A DNA stretch of 64,000 bases, taken from contig JACOEK010000001.1 of the NCBI GenBank assembly GCA_024998595.1, positions 186,001 to 250,000 of the forward strand, given 5' to 3'. Each line of letters begins with the position of its first letter. The first letter of the stretch is position 1. The position numbers and the translations under genes are program-made. Below, one piece after another: positions 51,601 to 60,538 of this stretch. This stretch comes from Nitrospira sp. GTDB taxonomy: Bacteria > Nitrospirota > Nitrospiria > Nitrospirales > Nitrospiraceae. The notes beneath the pieces are model-generated. The model did not search any database. It was not told the origin of the DNA and was given only the letters and a program-made list of their open reading frames with translations.

Positions 51601-52542
51601 CTAGGCGGCTGTTCCTTTGCGCCGCCTGTTGCGGGGCGGCTGAGTGGATCTTGACTGTAGATCACGCATGGTAGTTTCACACAGGGCGGCGAATTCTTCG
51701 GCTGCTTGGCCCCGATGCCGTTTGGTGAGGTACGCAAGTCCCACGGTATGGCGAGGCGTGGGATCGTACAGGTCGATGATCTGCAGTTGTGCCGCCGGCA
51801 GTCTGGATCTGACGTAGAGTTCTGGCAGAATCGTCGCCCCGGTTCCTTCCGCCACCGCCTGAAGAATACCTTCCGGCGAACTCATTTCCAGCACGACCTG
51901 CGGGTGCACTCCCGCCTTCGCGCATTCCGATTCGACCATTTTTCGCAGGCAGTAATCTGCAGGCATCAAGACCAAAGGTAGCTGCGCAAGGTCTTGCATG
52001 CGCGTTCGAATCTTGCCGATCTTCATGCTGGCGGGAGCAATGAGCGCGAGGCGTTCTTCAAACAGGGGAATGGTGGTGATGTGCGCATGGGACAGGGGGA
52101 GGAGGCAAATTCCGACATCAAGACGATTCGTCAAGAGGCCATTGACGATCTCGGAAGACGGTTGAGCGTGCACTTGAAGATGAATGTCGGGAAAGCGCTG
52201 CTTGAATCGAGAGACCAGCGGTGCAATCAGGTAGGAATTGACGGTCGACAACGTGCCGACCACCAAACGGCCGCGTTTTGCGCCGAGCAGTTCGTGAACC
52301 ACCTGCTCCGCCTGCTCTACTTCTCGCAAGGCCCGCTCTGCATGCACCTGAAAGAGTTCGCCTGCCTGCGTCAGCACGACCTTCCGTCCGAGGCGGTCGA
52401 ACAGACGCGTGCCTAACTCCTTTTCAAGCCCCGCGATCTGAATCGACAACGAAGGCTGCGAGACATGCACATGCTCCGCGGCGCGGCTGAAATTGTGATG
52501 CGTCGCCACGGCCATGAAATATTCAAGTTGTCGCAATTCCAT
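51601..52542 (-). CDS. LysR-family transcriptional regulator
   Basis: The protein is 313 residues. The winged helix-turn-helix is MELRQLEYFMAVATHHNFSR with AAEHVHVSQPSLSIQIAGLE, followed by the linker helix and the periplasmic-binding-like effector domain (about 90-290, GRLVVGTLSTVNSYLIAPLV). It resembles CynR/OxyR-like members in length. The effector is unknown. It is divergent from the lipidated hemoglobin gene, which is its likely target. Confidence 0.92.
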   Translation of the reverse strand: MELRQLEYFMAVATHHNFSRAAEHVHVSQPSLSIQIAGLEKELGTRLFDRLGRKVVLTQAGELFQVHAERALREVEQAEQVVHELLGAKRGRLVVGTLSTVNSYLIAPLVSRFKQRFPDIHLQVHAQPSSEIVNGLLTNRLDVGICLLPLSHAHITTIPLFEERLALIAPASMKIGKIRTRMQDLAQLPLVLMPADYCLRKMVESECAKAGVHPQVVLEMSSPEGILQAVAEGTGATILPELYVRSRLPAAQLQIIDLYDPTPRHTVGLAYLTKRHRGQAAEEFAALCETTMRDLQSRSTQPPRNRRRKGTAA

Positions 52543-52564
52543 GCCGGCTCCGTCTAGCTATAGT

Positions 52565-52575
52565 CATAGGCTATG
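52565..52575. promoter_or_regulatory. candidate LysR-type operator
   Basis: CATAG-G-CTATG is a perfect 5-bp inverted repeat within an AT-rich stretch, 23 bases upstream of the LysR start and about 145 bases from the hemoglobin start. LysR-type proteins typically bind dyads near their own divergent promoter. Confidence 0.5.
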
Positions 52576-52718
52576 AATTATATCAAAACAATATATTGGA
52601 CGAATAGATCTTAGAGCTCCTAAGGTGAATCGTCAACTGGCATGTCGCGTCACAGAGCGCCTTGCTATCGTTGAAGGCGAGGTCAGGCAACCGGGTATTC
52701 ATCATTAGGAGGTGGTTG

Positions 52719-53195
52719 ATGGTATCGAAATATGGAATGGGAGTAGTCCTCTTAGGGGCCTTGGCACTGTGTGGAGGATGCGCCGAAACGGGAGGGGTGA
52801 ACGAGACTCAGCGCTCGGCAGCCGCCGTTCCCGTGGCGAAGTCCTTGTACGAACGCTTGGGCGGCCAGCCGGCGATAACGGCGGTGGTCGACCAATTTGT
52901 CGCGAATGTTGCGGCTGACGGACGGATCAACAACCGGTTTGCGACCACCGACATCCCCAAGTTAAAGGGGCATCTCGTTGATCAGGTGTGCCAGGCAACA
53001 GGCGGGCCTTGCCGATATCAGGGGCGTGATATGACGGCCACGCACTTGGGTATGCGGATCAGTTCGGCAGATTTCGGGGCGTTGGTCCAGGACCTCGTGG
53101 CGGCGTTGGACAAGTTCAATGTGCCCGCGGGTGAGAAGGGCGAACTTCTGGCATTGCTCGGTCCGATGAAGAAAGACATCGTGGAGTTGCCGTAG
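52719..53195 (+). CDS. lipidated truncated hemoglobin (group 1)
   Basis: The protein is 158 residues. A signal peptide ends in a lipobox, LALCGGCAETGG, so the protein should be a lipoprotein facing the periplasm. The globin follows: LYERLGGQPAITAVVDQFVA, KGHLVDQVCQATGGPCRYQG and the proximal His in MTATHLGMRISS. Group 1 truncated hemoglobins bind O2 or NO and can act as NO dioxygenases. AGGAGG lies 7 nt before ATG 52719. Membrane attachment of such a globin is unusual. Confidence 0.9.
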   Translation: MVSKYGMGVVLLGALALCGGCAETGGVNETQRSAAAVPVAKSLYERLGGQPAITAVVDQFVANVAADGRINNRFATTDIPKLKGHLVDQVCQATGGPCRYQGRDMTATHLGMRISSADFGALVQDLVAALDKFNVPAGEKGELLALLGPMKKDIVELP

Positions 53196-53208
53196 GCACA
53201 TGGCAAGG

Positions 53209-53230
53209 GGGCCGGCCTGATGGCCGGTCC
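53209..53230. terminator. terminator after the hemoglobin gene
   Basis: GGGCCGGCC-TGAT-GGCCGGTCC forms a 9-bp GC-rich stem with a 4-nt loop, 14 bases after the stop and 23 bases before the end of the converging gene. There is no T-run; it may serve both directions. Confidence 0.6.
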
Positions 53231-53252
53231 TCATCCTGCGGCGTGAACAGAC

Positions 53253-53546
53253 TTAAGATTGCCGGCCGGCGTCAACGAGGGCGGTCGCGAGCCGGCGAAG
53301 GCGCTGGAAGTAGCCCAGGCTGTCCTCCGACAGGTCTTCAAGCAGACCATCGAGGTCGGCCACACAATCCTGAAGTATGGCGATACGCTGGATGTCCATT
53401 TCCGGCTCCCCGTCCAGATAAAACACCGCGCAGCCGCCGATCACGGTATCCAAGGTCATCAATTGCCCTTCATTCGGGCTGGAAAAACGAGGCCAGCCTT
53501 CGCGGCTGTGTTCTTCCCAGAGAGAAGCGATGGATTGAGGACTCAT
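53253..53546 (-). CDS. small acidic hypothetical protein
   Basis: The protein is 97 residues from ATG 53546. Sequence GGCAVFYLDGEPEMDIQRIA followed by ILQDCVADLDGLLEDLSEDS and a basic helix YFQRLRRLATALV looks like a folded small protein. No family was recognised and no strong ribosome binding site is seen. It ends the leftward operon behind the membrane protein gene. Confidence 0.55.
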   Translation of the reverse strand: MSPQSIASLWEEHSREGWPRFSSPNEGQLMTLDTVIGGCAVFYLDGEPEMDIQRIAILQDCVADLDGLLEDLSEDSLGYFQRLRRLATALVDAGRQS

Positions 53547-53584
53547 ACAGATATGATTGGCCAGGCTCGTGTGAGAACGAAGGG

Positions 53585-53971
53585 TTACCCGTGCAACAAC
53601 CCTAACGCATGGAGGAGCAGGACGGCAAGCGTGCAGAGCCAGAGGCCGAAGAATCGGTAATCGACCGCCTCGCGAGTGAAGCACCAACTCAGAAGAGGCG
53701 TCCGCCAGTCGGCCGGGCCCCATGCCAGGAAGCCGCTTTTGATGACCATGACCGCACCGGTCATCCACCAGAGTGGTTGATACGGCAACGGGGTGGACCA
53801 CAGGAGAAGAATGATCCCGAGACCGATGCCAACAGCTTGCCAGCGGAGCAGGTGCGGACTCTGCTGGAGTGAATCCTGCAGCCGCCGGATCACGAGCAAG
53901 GGGGCGCTCAACAAGGCGAGGCCGTCGGCCATCCACATGCCGGCAATCGCCGCGAGGATGTAGCGACTCAT
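53585..53971 (-). CDS. small polytopic membrane protein
   Basis: The protein is 128 residues with four hydrophobic helices: YILAAIAGMWMADGLALLSA, AVGIGLGIILLLW, WWMTGAVMVIKSGFLAW and FFGLWLCTLAVLLLHALGLL. No family was recognised. It follows gdhA by 32 nt on the same strand. Confidence 0.65.
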   Translation of the reverse strand: MSRYILAAIAGMWMADGLALLSAPLLVIRRLQDSLQQSPHLLRWQAVGIGLGIILLLWSTPLPYQPLWWMTGAVMVIKSGFLAWGPADWRTPLLSWCFTREAVDYRFFGLWLCTLAVLLLHALGLLHG

Positions 53972-54003
53972 CGCTGGGACCAGAAGCTCGGCATGATCGC
54001 GGC

Positions 54004-55260
54004 TTACGGGTAAAGCCCGCGTTGGAGATGGGCCTGAGCTACCTTATCGATGCCCGACATGAGCGCCGCCATCCGCATCGTCGTGCGCCGTTCGAGAGAA
54101 AAATGCAGCGTTCTGTGGAAGGCGCTGGTGATGATGTCTTGTAACCGGTCTTGAATGTCCTTCGCTTTCCAAAAGAAGCGCTGCACGTCCTGCACCCATT
54201 CAAAATACGAGACGATCACCCCGCCCGAGTTGGCCAGGATATCGGGAATGATGAAGATCCCTTTGTCAGTCAGGATGCGGTCGGCCTCCAGGGTCGTGGG
54301 GCCGTTCGCGCCTTCCGCCAGAATGCGGCAACGCAACTTCGCCGCGTTGGTTTGCGTGATTTGTTCGGAGAGGGCCGCGGGAACCAGTACCGTGCAGTCC
54401 AACTGGAGTAATTCTTCATTGGTGATCGGTTCGCCCAGCGTGATCTCGCGAAGCGGCTCCTGTTTCTCGTGGTAGCGATTCAGCAGGTCCGGGATGTCGA
54501 GGCCGTGAGGGTTGTAGAGCCCGCCGCTCACGTCGCTCACGGCAATGATTCGCGCGCCGGCCTGCTGCATGATGCGGGCCGTATGAGAGCCGACGTTGCC
54601 AAACCCTTGAATCGCAACGGTGGCTTTCGAGATATCCAGCTTCAAGTGCTGGAGCGCTTCCAGTGTCACATAGACCACACCGCGACCGGTCGCTTCCTCA
54701 CGTCCGAGGCTGCCCCCGATGGACAACGGTTTTCCCGTGACGACGCCTTGCACCGCATAACCGACTTGTTGGCTGTAGGTGTCCATGATCCAGGCCATGA
54801 CCTGCTGATCGGTCCCTACGTCAGGCGCAGGCACGTCCTTATCCGGGCCGATGAGGGGGAAAATCTCCGCCGCGTATCGCCTGGTGAGGCGTTGCAGCTC
54901 TGCGCGGCTCAACTGTTTGGGATCTACCCGTACGCCGCCTTTCGCGCCGCCATAGGGCAGGTCGGCCAAGGCGCATTTCCACGTCATCCACATGGAGAGG
55001 GCGGCGACTTCCCCTAAATTCACCTCCGGATGGTACCGGATGCCGCCTTTCGACGGGCCGCGGGCCGTATCGTGCTGGACGCGATATCCCGTGAACACTT
55101 CAACGCGGCCATCATCCATTCGGACCGGCACGCTGACAATCAACGAACGCTGCGGGAGTTTCAGCCGCTCGCGCAGGTTGGTATCCAGATGCATCGCTTC
55201 AGCCGCTTCATTAAATTGCGCGACGGCCAGGCGGAAGGTGTGAGTATTCAGTTCAGTCAT
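54004..55260 (-). CDS. gdhA: glutamate dehydrogenase (Glu/Leu/Phe/Val dehydrogenase family)
   Basis: The protein is 418 residues. The substrate domain has GPSKGGIRYHPEV and LPYGGAKGGVRVDPK (catalytic Lys); the Rossmann domain has VAIQGFGNVGSHTARIMQQ. It interconverts glutamate and 2-oxoglutarate with ammonia. The coenzyme cannot be told by eye. ATG 55260 has AAGGAGCG 6 nt upstream and overlaps the end of lipB by 8 nt. Confidence 0.95.
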   Translation of the reverse strand: MTELNTHTFRLAVAQFNEAAEAMHLDTNLRERLKLPQRSLIVSVPVRMDDGRVEVFTGYRVQHDTARGPSKGGIRYHPEVNLGEVAALSMWMTWKCALADLPYGGAKGGVRVDPKQLSRAELQRLTRRYAAEIFPLIGPDKDVPAPDVGTDQQVMAWIMDTYSQQVGYAVQGVVTGKPLSIGGSLGREEATGRGVVYVTLEALQHLKLDISKATVAIQGFGNVGSHTARIMQQAGARIIAVSDVSGGLYNPHGLDIPDLLNRYHEKQEPLREITLGEPITNEELLQLDCTVLVPAALSEQITQTNAAKLRCRILAEGANGPTTLEADRILTDKGIFIIPDILANSGGVIVSYFEWVQDVQRFFWKAKDIQDRLQDIITSAFHRTLHFSLERRTTMRMAALMSGIDKVAQAHLQRGLYP

Positions 55261-56089
55261 CAGAGCGCTCCTTCGGGTTGGATGGCGCATGAATGGATGA
55301 AGGGAGAAGAGTCTCGTCCGGTTGTGCCATCAGAGTCGTCAGCCGTTCAGGAGCAACGGTCTCAGTCCAGGTGAGATGAAACCGCGCGGCAAACTGCGCG
55401 GCAATCTGTTGCTGAACGACAGAGACCTCGAGTGTAGTACTCAAAAGAGCGGCCATGGATGTCACACGGCAATCCAAAATGCCGCAAGGAACGATATGAG
55501 AAAAGGGTTCCAGCTCAGGGCAGACATTCAACGCAAAGCCGTGGGTAGTGATGCCCTGGGAAATACGCACACCGATCGACGCGATTTTTGACGGACGGTC
55601 ACCGCCGACCCACACACCCGGCAGGCCCTCGCGCCGATGGGCCGTGATGCCCCACTCGGCGAGGGTTGCGATCAACACCTCTTCCAGCCGGCGAACGTAG
55701 GCCTTGGGCCCTGGGCAGTAATCGGTCAGTCGAAGGATGGGATACCCCACCAACTGTCCCGGCCCGTGGTAGGTAATCGATCCGCCGCGTTCCGTCCGGA
55801 TCACGGGAATGCCGGTTTCGCGAGACAAGCGGTCTTCTCCCGGCCAATGCCCTTCCTGCGTCGTGCGCCCCAGGGTGTAGACGGGAGGATGTTCCACGAG
55901 CAAAAGCAGATCGTGGCAGCGGTCAGCCGCCCGTTCGGCGCGGTAGGCGCGCTGCAGGTTCCAGGCTTCCTCATAGGGCAGCGTCTTACAGTGGACCAAC
56001 GTTGCGGGGTGCGGCGCTTCGCTTTGTTCCGGCGTCTCTGGGACCGTGACAGTCGTGGCATCGTCATTGTGGGGATGGTGAAGTGTCAT
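55253..56089 (-). CDS. lipB: octanoyl-[ACP]:protein N-octanoyltransferase
   Basis: The protein is 278 residues. LLLVEHPPVYTLGRTT, RGGSITYHGPGQLVGYPIL, VGVRISQGITTHGF-like IASIGVRISQGITTHGFALN with the catalytic Lys in PSKIAS, and the Cys in HIVPCGI are the LipB signatures. It starts lipoate attachment by moving octanoate from ACP. The first 30 residues are a non-conserved extension. ATG 56089 overlaps the protease stop by ATGA. Confidence 0.94.
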   Translation of the reverse strand: MTLHHPHNDDATTVTVPETPEQSEAPHPATLVHCKTLPYEEAWNLQRAYRAERAADRCHDLLLLVEHPPVYTLGRTTQEGHWPGEDRLSRETGIPVIRTERGGSITYHGPGQLVGYPILRLTDYCPGPKAYVRRLEEVLIATLAEWGITAHRREGLPGVWVGGDRPSKIASIGVRISQGITTHGFALNVCPELEPFSHIVPCGILDCRVTSMAALLSTTLEVSVVQQQIAAQFAARFHLTWTETVAPERLTTLMAQPDETLLPSSIHAPSNPKERSDD

Positions 56090-57165
56090 GGTTTACGGCC
56101 GAGCAAGGCGGGTTGCGAAACGGTGATGGTGGATGTGCCGGATTTGCCTTGGGTGGCGATCTGAAACGACATCTGCCCGTTGGCGTGCTCAATGGCATGC
56201 CAGAAATCCCCCATATTATAGAGCGGACGGTTGTCGATGGCGGTCACCACGTCCCCGGACTGCAATCCGGCCTGTCCGGCTGGTTTGGCTTGGTCCACTT
56301 GCAGGGCAAGGATGCCCCGATCGCTCTCCAGATCGAAACTCGCCGCCACGCTGGGCGTAATGGTCAGTGGAATCAATCCAAGGTCCGGCCGCTCGACGGT
56401 TCCCCGGGCCATCATCGAGTCGATATGCGAGGTCATGGCTTCGATGGCGATGGCGTAACTGATGGCTTGAGCCGAAGGTGCAATGGCAACGTTGATCCCG
56501 ACGACCTGGCCGAAGCGATCGACCAGGGGGCCGCCGCTGTTGCCCGGATTGATGGCTGCATCCGTCTGGAGCAGATTGTAGAGGGTTTCACCCTCCGGCG
56601 TCAGGACTGACCGGTCCAGCGCGCTGATGACTCCGACGGTGACGGTAGAACCGCCCTTCAGGGCCAGCGGGTTGCCGATGGCGATGACGGTTTCTCCAAT
56701 CTCAAGCGCGGTCCGCCGGCTGAATTCCGCAGGGACCAGATCGGGCGCGGTGATGCGAATGAGGGCGAGGTCCAGGAGAAAGTCGCGGGCCACAACTCGT
56801 CCTGGCGTCAGCCGACCCGTGGATAATCCGACCACGACGCTGGTCACGCCCTGAACCAGATGGTTGTTGGTGAGGATGTAGCCGTTGGTATCGAGAATGA
56901 CGCCGGAGCCCGATCCGGAGGGCGCGCCATGTTGCGAGCCGCCGGGAGGGATTCCGCGTGTCAGCACGGTCACGACCGACGGTCGTACTTTCGACACGAC
57001 GGCGGGCACAGGCAGTTCCGCCAACGAGACGCCAGTGGCGTTCTGCTGCTCCCCGCCGAACGCGGTGATGGTGAGGCTGCATATGAAGAAGGAGAGGGTA
57101 CAGGCGATGCGACGAGTCAGGCCGCGCCTGGAGCGTGCGCCACGACTGTAGGAGCCTGTCACCAT
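56086..57165 (-). CDS. DegP/HtrA-like serine protease
   Basis: The protein is 359 residues. A signal peptide (about 17-38, ACTLSFFICSLTITAFG) leads to the trypsin-like domain with His in ILTNNHLVQG, Asp in LLDLALIRI and Ser in INPGNSGGPLVD, then one PDZ domain (about 255-350, AGQAGLQSGDVVTAIDNRPL). One PDZ matches DegS/HhoB-like forms. It would degrade misfolded proteins in the periplasm. The frame is open to 57261, but ATG 57165 directly precedes the signal peptide. Confidence 0.92.
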   Translation of the reverse strand: MVTGSYSRGARSRRGLTRRIACTLSFFICSLTITAFGGEQQNATGVSLAELPVPAVVSKVRPSVVTVLTRGIPPGGSQHGAPSGSGSGVILDTNGYILTNNHLVQGVTSVVVGLSTGRLTPGRVVARDFLLDLALIRITAPDLVPAEFSRRTALEIGETVIAIGNPLALKGGSTVTVGVISALDRSVLTPEGETLYNLLQTDAAINPGNSGGPLVDRFGQVVGINVAIAPSAQAISYAIAIEAMTSHIDSMMARGTVERPDLGLIPLTITPSVAASFDLESDRGILALQVDQAKPAGQAGLQSGDVVTAIDNRPLYNMGDFWHAIEHANGQMSFQIATQGKSGTSTITVSQPALLGRKP

Positions 57166-57220
57166 GGATCTCGATCCCCCGTTGGCGCATTCTCTCACAC
57201 TCGCGCGACCGGAGAAAGCG

Positions 57221-57259
57221 CGCACAAAACAAAGCGGGCGAGGCCGAGGCCTCGCCCGC
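57221..57259 (-). terminator. rho-independent terminator of the sigma factor gene
   Basis: On the minus strand GCGGGCGAGGCC-TC-GGCCTCGCCCGC (57259-57234) is a perfect 12-bp stem, followed by TTTGTTTTGTG (57233-57223). It lies 31 bases after the sigma gene stop and ahead of the protease operon. Confidence 0.85.
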
Positions 57260-57289
57260 ATCCAACTCCCGAGAGCCGTTCTGCCGTCG

Positions 57290-58546
57290 TTACTTCAGCG
57301 CGGCAAACATTTCCTTGACCATGGGGGTCTTGAGCTTCTTCAACGCTTTGGCTTCAATCTGCCTGATGCGTTCGCGCGTCACCGACAGATGTTGCCCCAC
57401 CTGCTCCAGCGTACGTGCTTGATCTTCGCCGATGCCGAATCGCAACCGGATGACCGTCTGTTCTCTGGGCGTCAACGTCCCGAGAATACGGTCCATCTCG
57501 CGGGTGAGTTCCGTGCGATTCACATGGGCGTCCGGCGGGACCGCCTGCTGGTCCGGTAGAAGTTCGCCGAGTTCCGTACCGCCATCACCGACCTGATGCT
57601 CCAGCGCGACCGGCTCTTGAAACGCCTGCATCGTTTCGTGCAGACGATCGGGCCGCATGCGCATCATCGAGGCCACTTCCTCCAGGCGCGGCTGGCGACC
57701 TAACTGTTGCACGAGCCGGCGCGAAGCCCGGAGAATGCGGTTCGACGCCTCGGTCTGGTGCACCGGAATTCTGATCGTGCGTGACTGATCGGCGAGAGAC
57801 CGCGTAATGCCTTGCCGGATCCACCAGGTCGCATAGGTGCTGAATTTGAACCCCTTGCGGTGCTGATAGCGCTCGGCGGCCTTCATCAATCCGATATTGC
57901 CTTCCTGCACCAAGTCCAGCAGCGTGAGGCCTCGCCCCGTGTAATGCTTGGCGACATTCACCACCAGCCGAAGGTTGCAGCGCACTAACTCGTCCTTGGC
58001 CGTTTCCAGCGTGATGCGTGAATTTCGCAGCGTGGCCAGGCAGGTTTCCAGCTCTTTGCGTACGCCTGCGGGAAGTCTGCCGCCGGTCGTCGTATCCAAG
58101 AGCAGGTGTTCCAGCGCGTGATCCGCTTGATTGAGCACCGTGGCCGACAGGCCGCTGAGACGCCGCACGGTCTGCAACGTCTGAATGTGTTCAGCGGCCT
58201 CTACGGAACGTTTCAGCCCTGCACAGGCTTTCACCGCTTGATGCAGCGTCTGGCGAATCTGGCGCGTGCCGAGGTCGAGTTGCTTGGCCAGTCCGATCTC
58301 CTCGTCTCGCTCAAGCAGTCCCCGTTCGCCGAATGAACGAAAATATAAAGATTCCAAAAGAAAAGGGGACGACGTCGAACGCGAGGATTTTTCGGGAACC
58401 GCCTCCTCGGTGTCCGCTTCAGGTTGGTCGCCCTGCACGATGCTATCCAGCAGAGTGCTGGCTTCTGCGTCATCGGCGTCCGGGTCCACCTCTACGGTCA
58501 CCGTCGGATCTGTATCGTCTTGAATCGCCATCGCATTTTTCATCAT
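57290..58546 (-). CDS. RNA polymerase sigma-70 family factor (RpoD/RpoS-like)
   Basis: The protein is 418 residues. It shows region 1.2 (FRSFGERGLLERDEEIGLAK), region 2 (LRLVVNVAKHYTGRGLTLLD, then QEGNIGLMKAAERYQHRKG and FSTYATWWIRQGITRSLAD), region 3 and region 4.2 (TLEQVGQHLSVTRERIRQIE). Region 1.1 of primary sigma factors is missing; the first 60 residues are short and acidic instead. A long helical insert lies between 1.2 and 2 (about 95-190). It is most like a group 2 (alternative, RpoS-like) factor. Confidence 0.92.
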   Translation of the reverse strand: MMKNAMAIQDDTDPTVTVEVDPDADDAEASTLLDSIVQGDQPEADTEEAVPEKSSRSTSSPFLLESLYFRSFGERGLLERDEEIGLAKQLDLGTRQIRQTLHQAVKACAGLKRSVEAAEHIQTLQTVRRLSGLSATVLNQADHALEHLLLDTTTGGRLPAGVRKELETCLATLRNSRITLETAKDELVRCNLRLVVNVAKHYTGRGLTLLDLVQEGNIGLMKAAERYQHRKGFKFSTYATWWIRQGITRSLADQSRTIRIPVHQTEASNRILRASRRLVQQLGRQPRLEEVASMMRMRPDRLHETMQAFQEPVALEHQVGDGGTELGELLPDQQAVPPDAHVNRTELTREMDRILGTLTPREQTVIRLRFGIGEDQARTLEQVGQHLSVTRERIRQIEAKALKKLKTPMVKEMFAALK

Positions 58547-58593
58547 GTGTCACCCCTCTTCCCCATCTTGGGGATGGTTGGCTACGGGATCCT

Positions 58594-58611
58594 TGAGGGA
58601 AGACTCCCTCA
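58594..58611. promoter_or_regulatory. inverted repeat upstream of the sigma factor gene
   Basis: TGAGGGA-AGAC-TCCCTCA is a perfect 7-bp inverted repeat in the divergent spacer, 48 bases from the sigma gene start. A second weaker repeat (CCATC/GATGG) lies closer to the gene. It may be an operator or an mRNA leader hairpin. Confidence 0.4.
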
Positions 58612-58838
58612 TATATGTGAGAGACCAGAGTAGGAAAAAGGATTCGTGCCGTTCATCCCACTCTCCGGCTGTCCTTGGTCATACTACGGGGTCACACAGC
58701 CATTCAGATTCGTTCTTCGCTGAGAAAGAGATAGGGATGCTCGTTGAACTGTCAAGGGATCGGCGGGAGAGGACCTGAGGGCTGGTCTGCCTGCGGTTCG
58801 GTTGAAAACGCGTCGGCCATCTCCTAGAATGCCGACCT

Positions 58839-59717
58839 ATGTCACAACTACAAAACGGGGAACGTGTTCACCTGGTCGACAAGAAGGGCCGCCAATACGC
58901 CCTGACTTTGAAGGCTGGAGATACCTATCACTTCAGTGGCGAGACGATTCCGCACGATGAGTTGATCGGCAAGCCCGACGGGTCGATCGTGACCCTGTCG
59001 AAAGGCAAGCGCTTCCTGGCGTTGCGGCCGACGTTCGGAGAGTATGTCCTCAAGATGCCCCGCGGGGCGCAGGTGTTGTATCCCAAAGATTTGTCGTTGA
59101 TTCCCATGTGGGCGGATGTGTATCCCGGCGCGCGGGTGTTCGAGGCCGGAACCGGCTCCGGAGCCCTCACGATGGCCTTGCTGCGCGCCGTGGGCCCCAC
59201 CGGGCTGGTGGTGACCTATGAGGCTCGCGATGATTTTGCCCGCACGGCCTTGACGAATATCGAACGGTACATGGGGCCGGTGTCCACGCTGATGCCCATG
59301 AGGAAGAACGCCTATGAAGGCATCGACCTCCTCGAAGATGGCCGTCCGTTCGATCGCCTGGTGCTGGATTTGCCGGAGCCCTGGCAGGTGGTGCCGCATG
59401 CGGCGAAGGTGTTACGCTCCGGCGGCATCTATTTGAGCTTTGTGCCCACGGTGCCGCAAGTGATGCAAACCGTCGATGCGCTGGAGCGCACGTCGGTCTT
59501 CGGCAATATCGAAACCTTTGAAACCCTGCTGCGGACCTGGTCGATCCAAGGGCGTAGTGTCCGACCGGATCATCGGATGGTGGCGCACTCGGGGTTCTTG
59601 ACCGTGGCCAGAAAGGTCGAGGAGGGTTGGTGGTCGCGTCCAACCAAGACCGTCGATCCGGAGGAGCAGGCCGACAGGGACCACGAAGAGCACGAGGGGG
59701 AGGACGCAACGGCATGA
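58839..59717 (+). CDS. trmI: tRNA (adenine-58-N1)-methyltransferase
   Basis: The protein is 292 residues. The N-terminal small beta-domain (QLQNGERVHLVDKKGRQYAL) is followed by the SAM fold with VYPGARVFEAGTGSGALTMA and the catalytic Asp region DRLVLDLPEPWQV. It makes m1A58 in the tRNA T-loop. The acidic C-terminal tail (EEQADRDHEEHEGED) is not conserved. Its stop overlaps the next gene's ATG. Confidence 0.94.
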   Translation: MSQLQNGERVHLVDKKGRQYALTLKAGDTYHFSGETIPHDELIGKPDGSIVTLSKGKRFLALRPTFGEYVLKMPRGAQVLYPKDLSLIPMWADVYPGARVFEAGTGSGALTMALLRAVGPTGLVVTYEARDDFARTALTNIERYMGPVSTLMPMRKNAYEGIDLLEDGRPFDRLVLDLPEPWQVVPHAAKVLRSGGIYLSFVPTVPQVMQTVDALERTSVFGNIETFETLLRTWSIQGRSVRPDHRMVAHSGFLTVARKVEEGWWSRPTKTVDPEEQADRDHEEHEGEDATA

Positions 59718-60475
59718 ATCGGTTACAGGGGAAAGTGGCCATCATTACCGGTGGAAATGCAGGAATCGGCGAAGCCATCGCCAAGTTGTTTGCGGATGAA
59801 GGGGCGCACGTCGTCGTCACGGGTCGCCGGAAAGAGGAGCTCGACCGCGTCGTCAAGGGCATTGGAGTGAACGGAGGGCGAGCGCTGGCGGTCGCCGGGT
59901 CCGTCACGGACGAAGCCCATGTGCAGGACGTGGTGGCGCAGACCACGCGGACGTTCGGCAAAGTCCACATTCTGGTGAACAATGCCGGAATTGGGGATTT
60001 CGGCAAGCGGCTCCACGAGACGGACGATGCCACCTGGGCGAAGGTGTTGGACATCAATTTGACGGGCGTGTTCCGGATGACGCGGGCGGCGCTTCCGGAG
60101 TTGATCAAAGCCGGTGGCGGCTCGATCATCAATATTTCCACCGTGGCCAGTTTGATCGGGATTCGCGGGCTGTCCGCCTATGCCGCATCGAAAGGCGGGT
60201 TGGATGCCTTGACCAGATCCGTGGCCGTCGACTATGGGCAAGACAATATCCGGTGCAATGCGGTGAACCCGGGCTTGGTCGATACACCGATGGCGGCTCC
60301 CTTAATGGCGGATCCTGCCAGCCTGGAACCCATCATGGCGCAGTATGCCATCCGTCGGCCCGGGAAGCCCGAAGAAGTCGCCAAGATGGTGCTGTACCTG
60401 GCCTCCGATGAGGCGACCTGGGTGACCGGCCAGACTTTTCCGATCGATGGGGGCATGACGATCAGCAAAGGATAG
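59714..60475 (+). CDS. short-chain dehydrogenase/reductase (FabG-like)
   Basis: The protein is 253 residues. The NAD(P)-binding motif is TGGNAGIGEA, and NNAG lies in VHILVNNAGIGDFG. The catalytic Ser lies in IINISTVASL and the YxxxK motif in SAYAASKGGLDALTRS. The C-terminal WVTGQTFPIDGG is typical. The substrate cannot be told. ATG 59714 overlaps the trmI stop (ATGA). Confidence 0.93.
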   Translation: MNRLQGKVAIITGGNAGIGEAIAKLFADEGAHVVVTGRRKEELDRVVKGIGVNGGRALAVAGSVTDEAHVQDVVAQTTRTFGKVHILVNNAGIGDFGKRLHETDDATWAKVLDINLTGVFRMTRAALPELIKAGGGSIINISTVASLIGIRGLSAYAASKGGLDALTRSVAVDYGQDNIRCNAVNPGLVDTPMAAPLMADPASLEPIMAQYAIRRPGKPEEVAKMVLYLASDEATWVTGQTFPIDGGMTISKG

Positions 60476-60538
60476 GCAGCAGTCTCTCGCGCCGGCCACG
60501 GCGTGGGAATCATCGCGCACGAAGCAGGATCATCGCGT

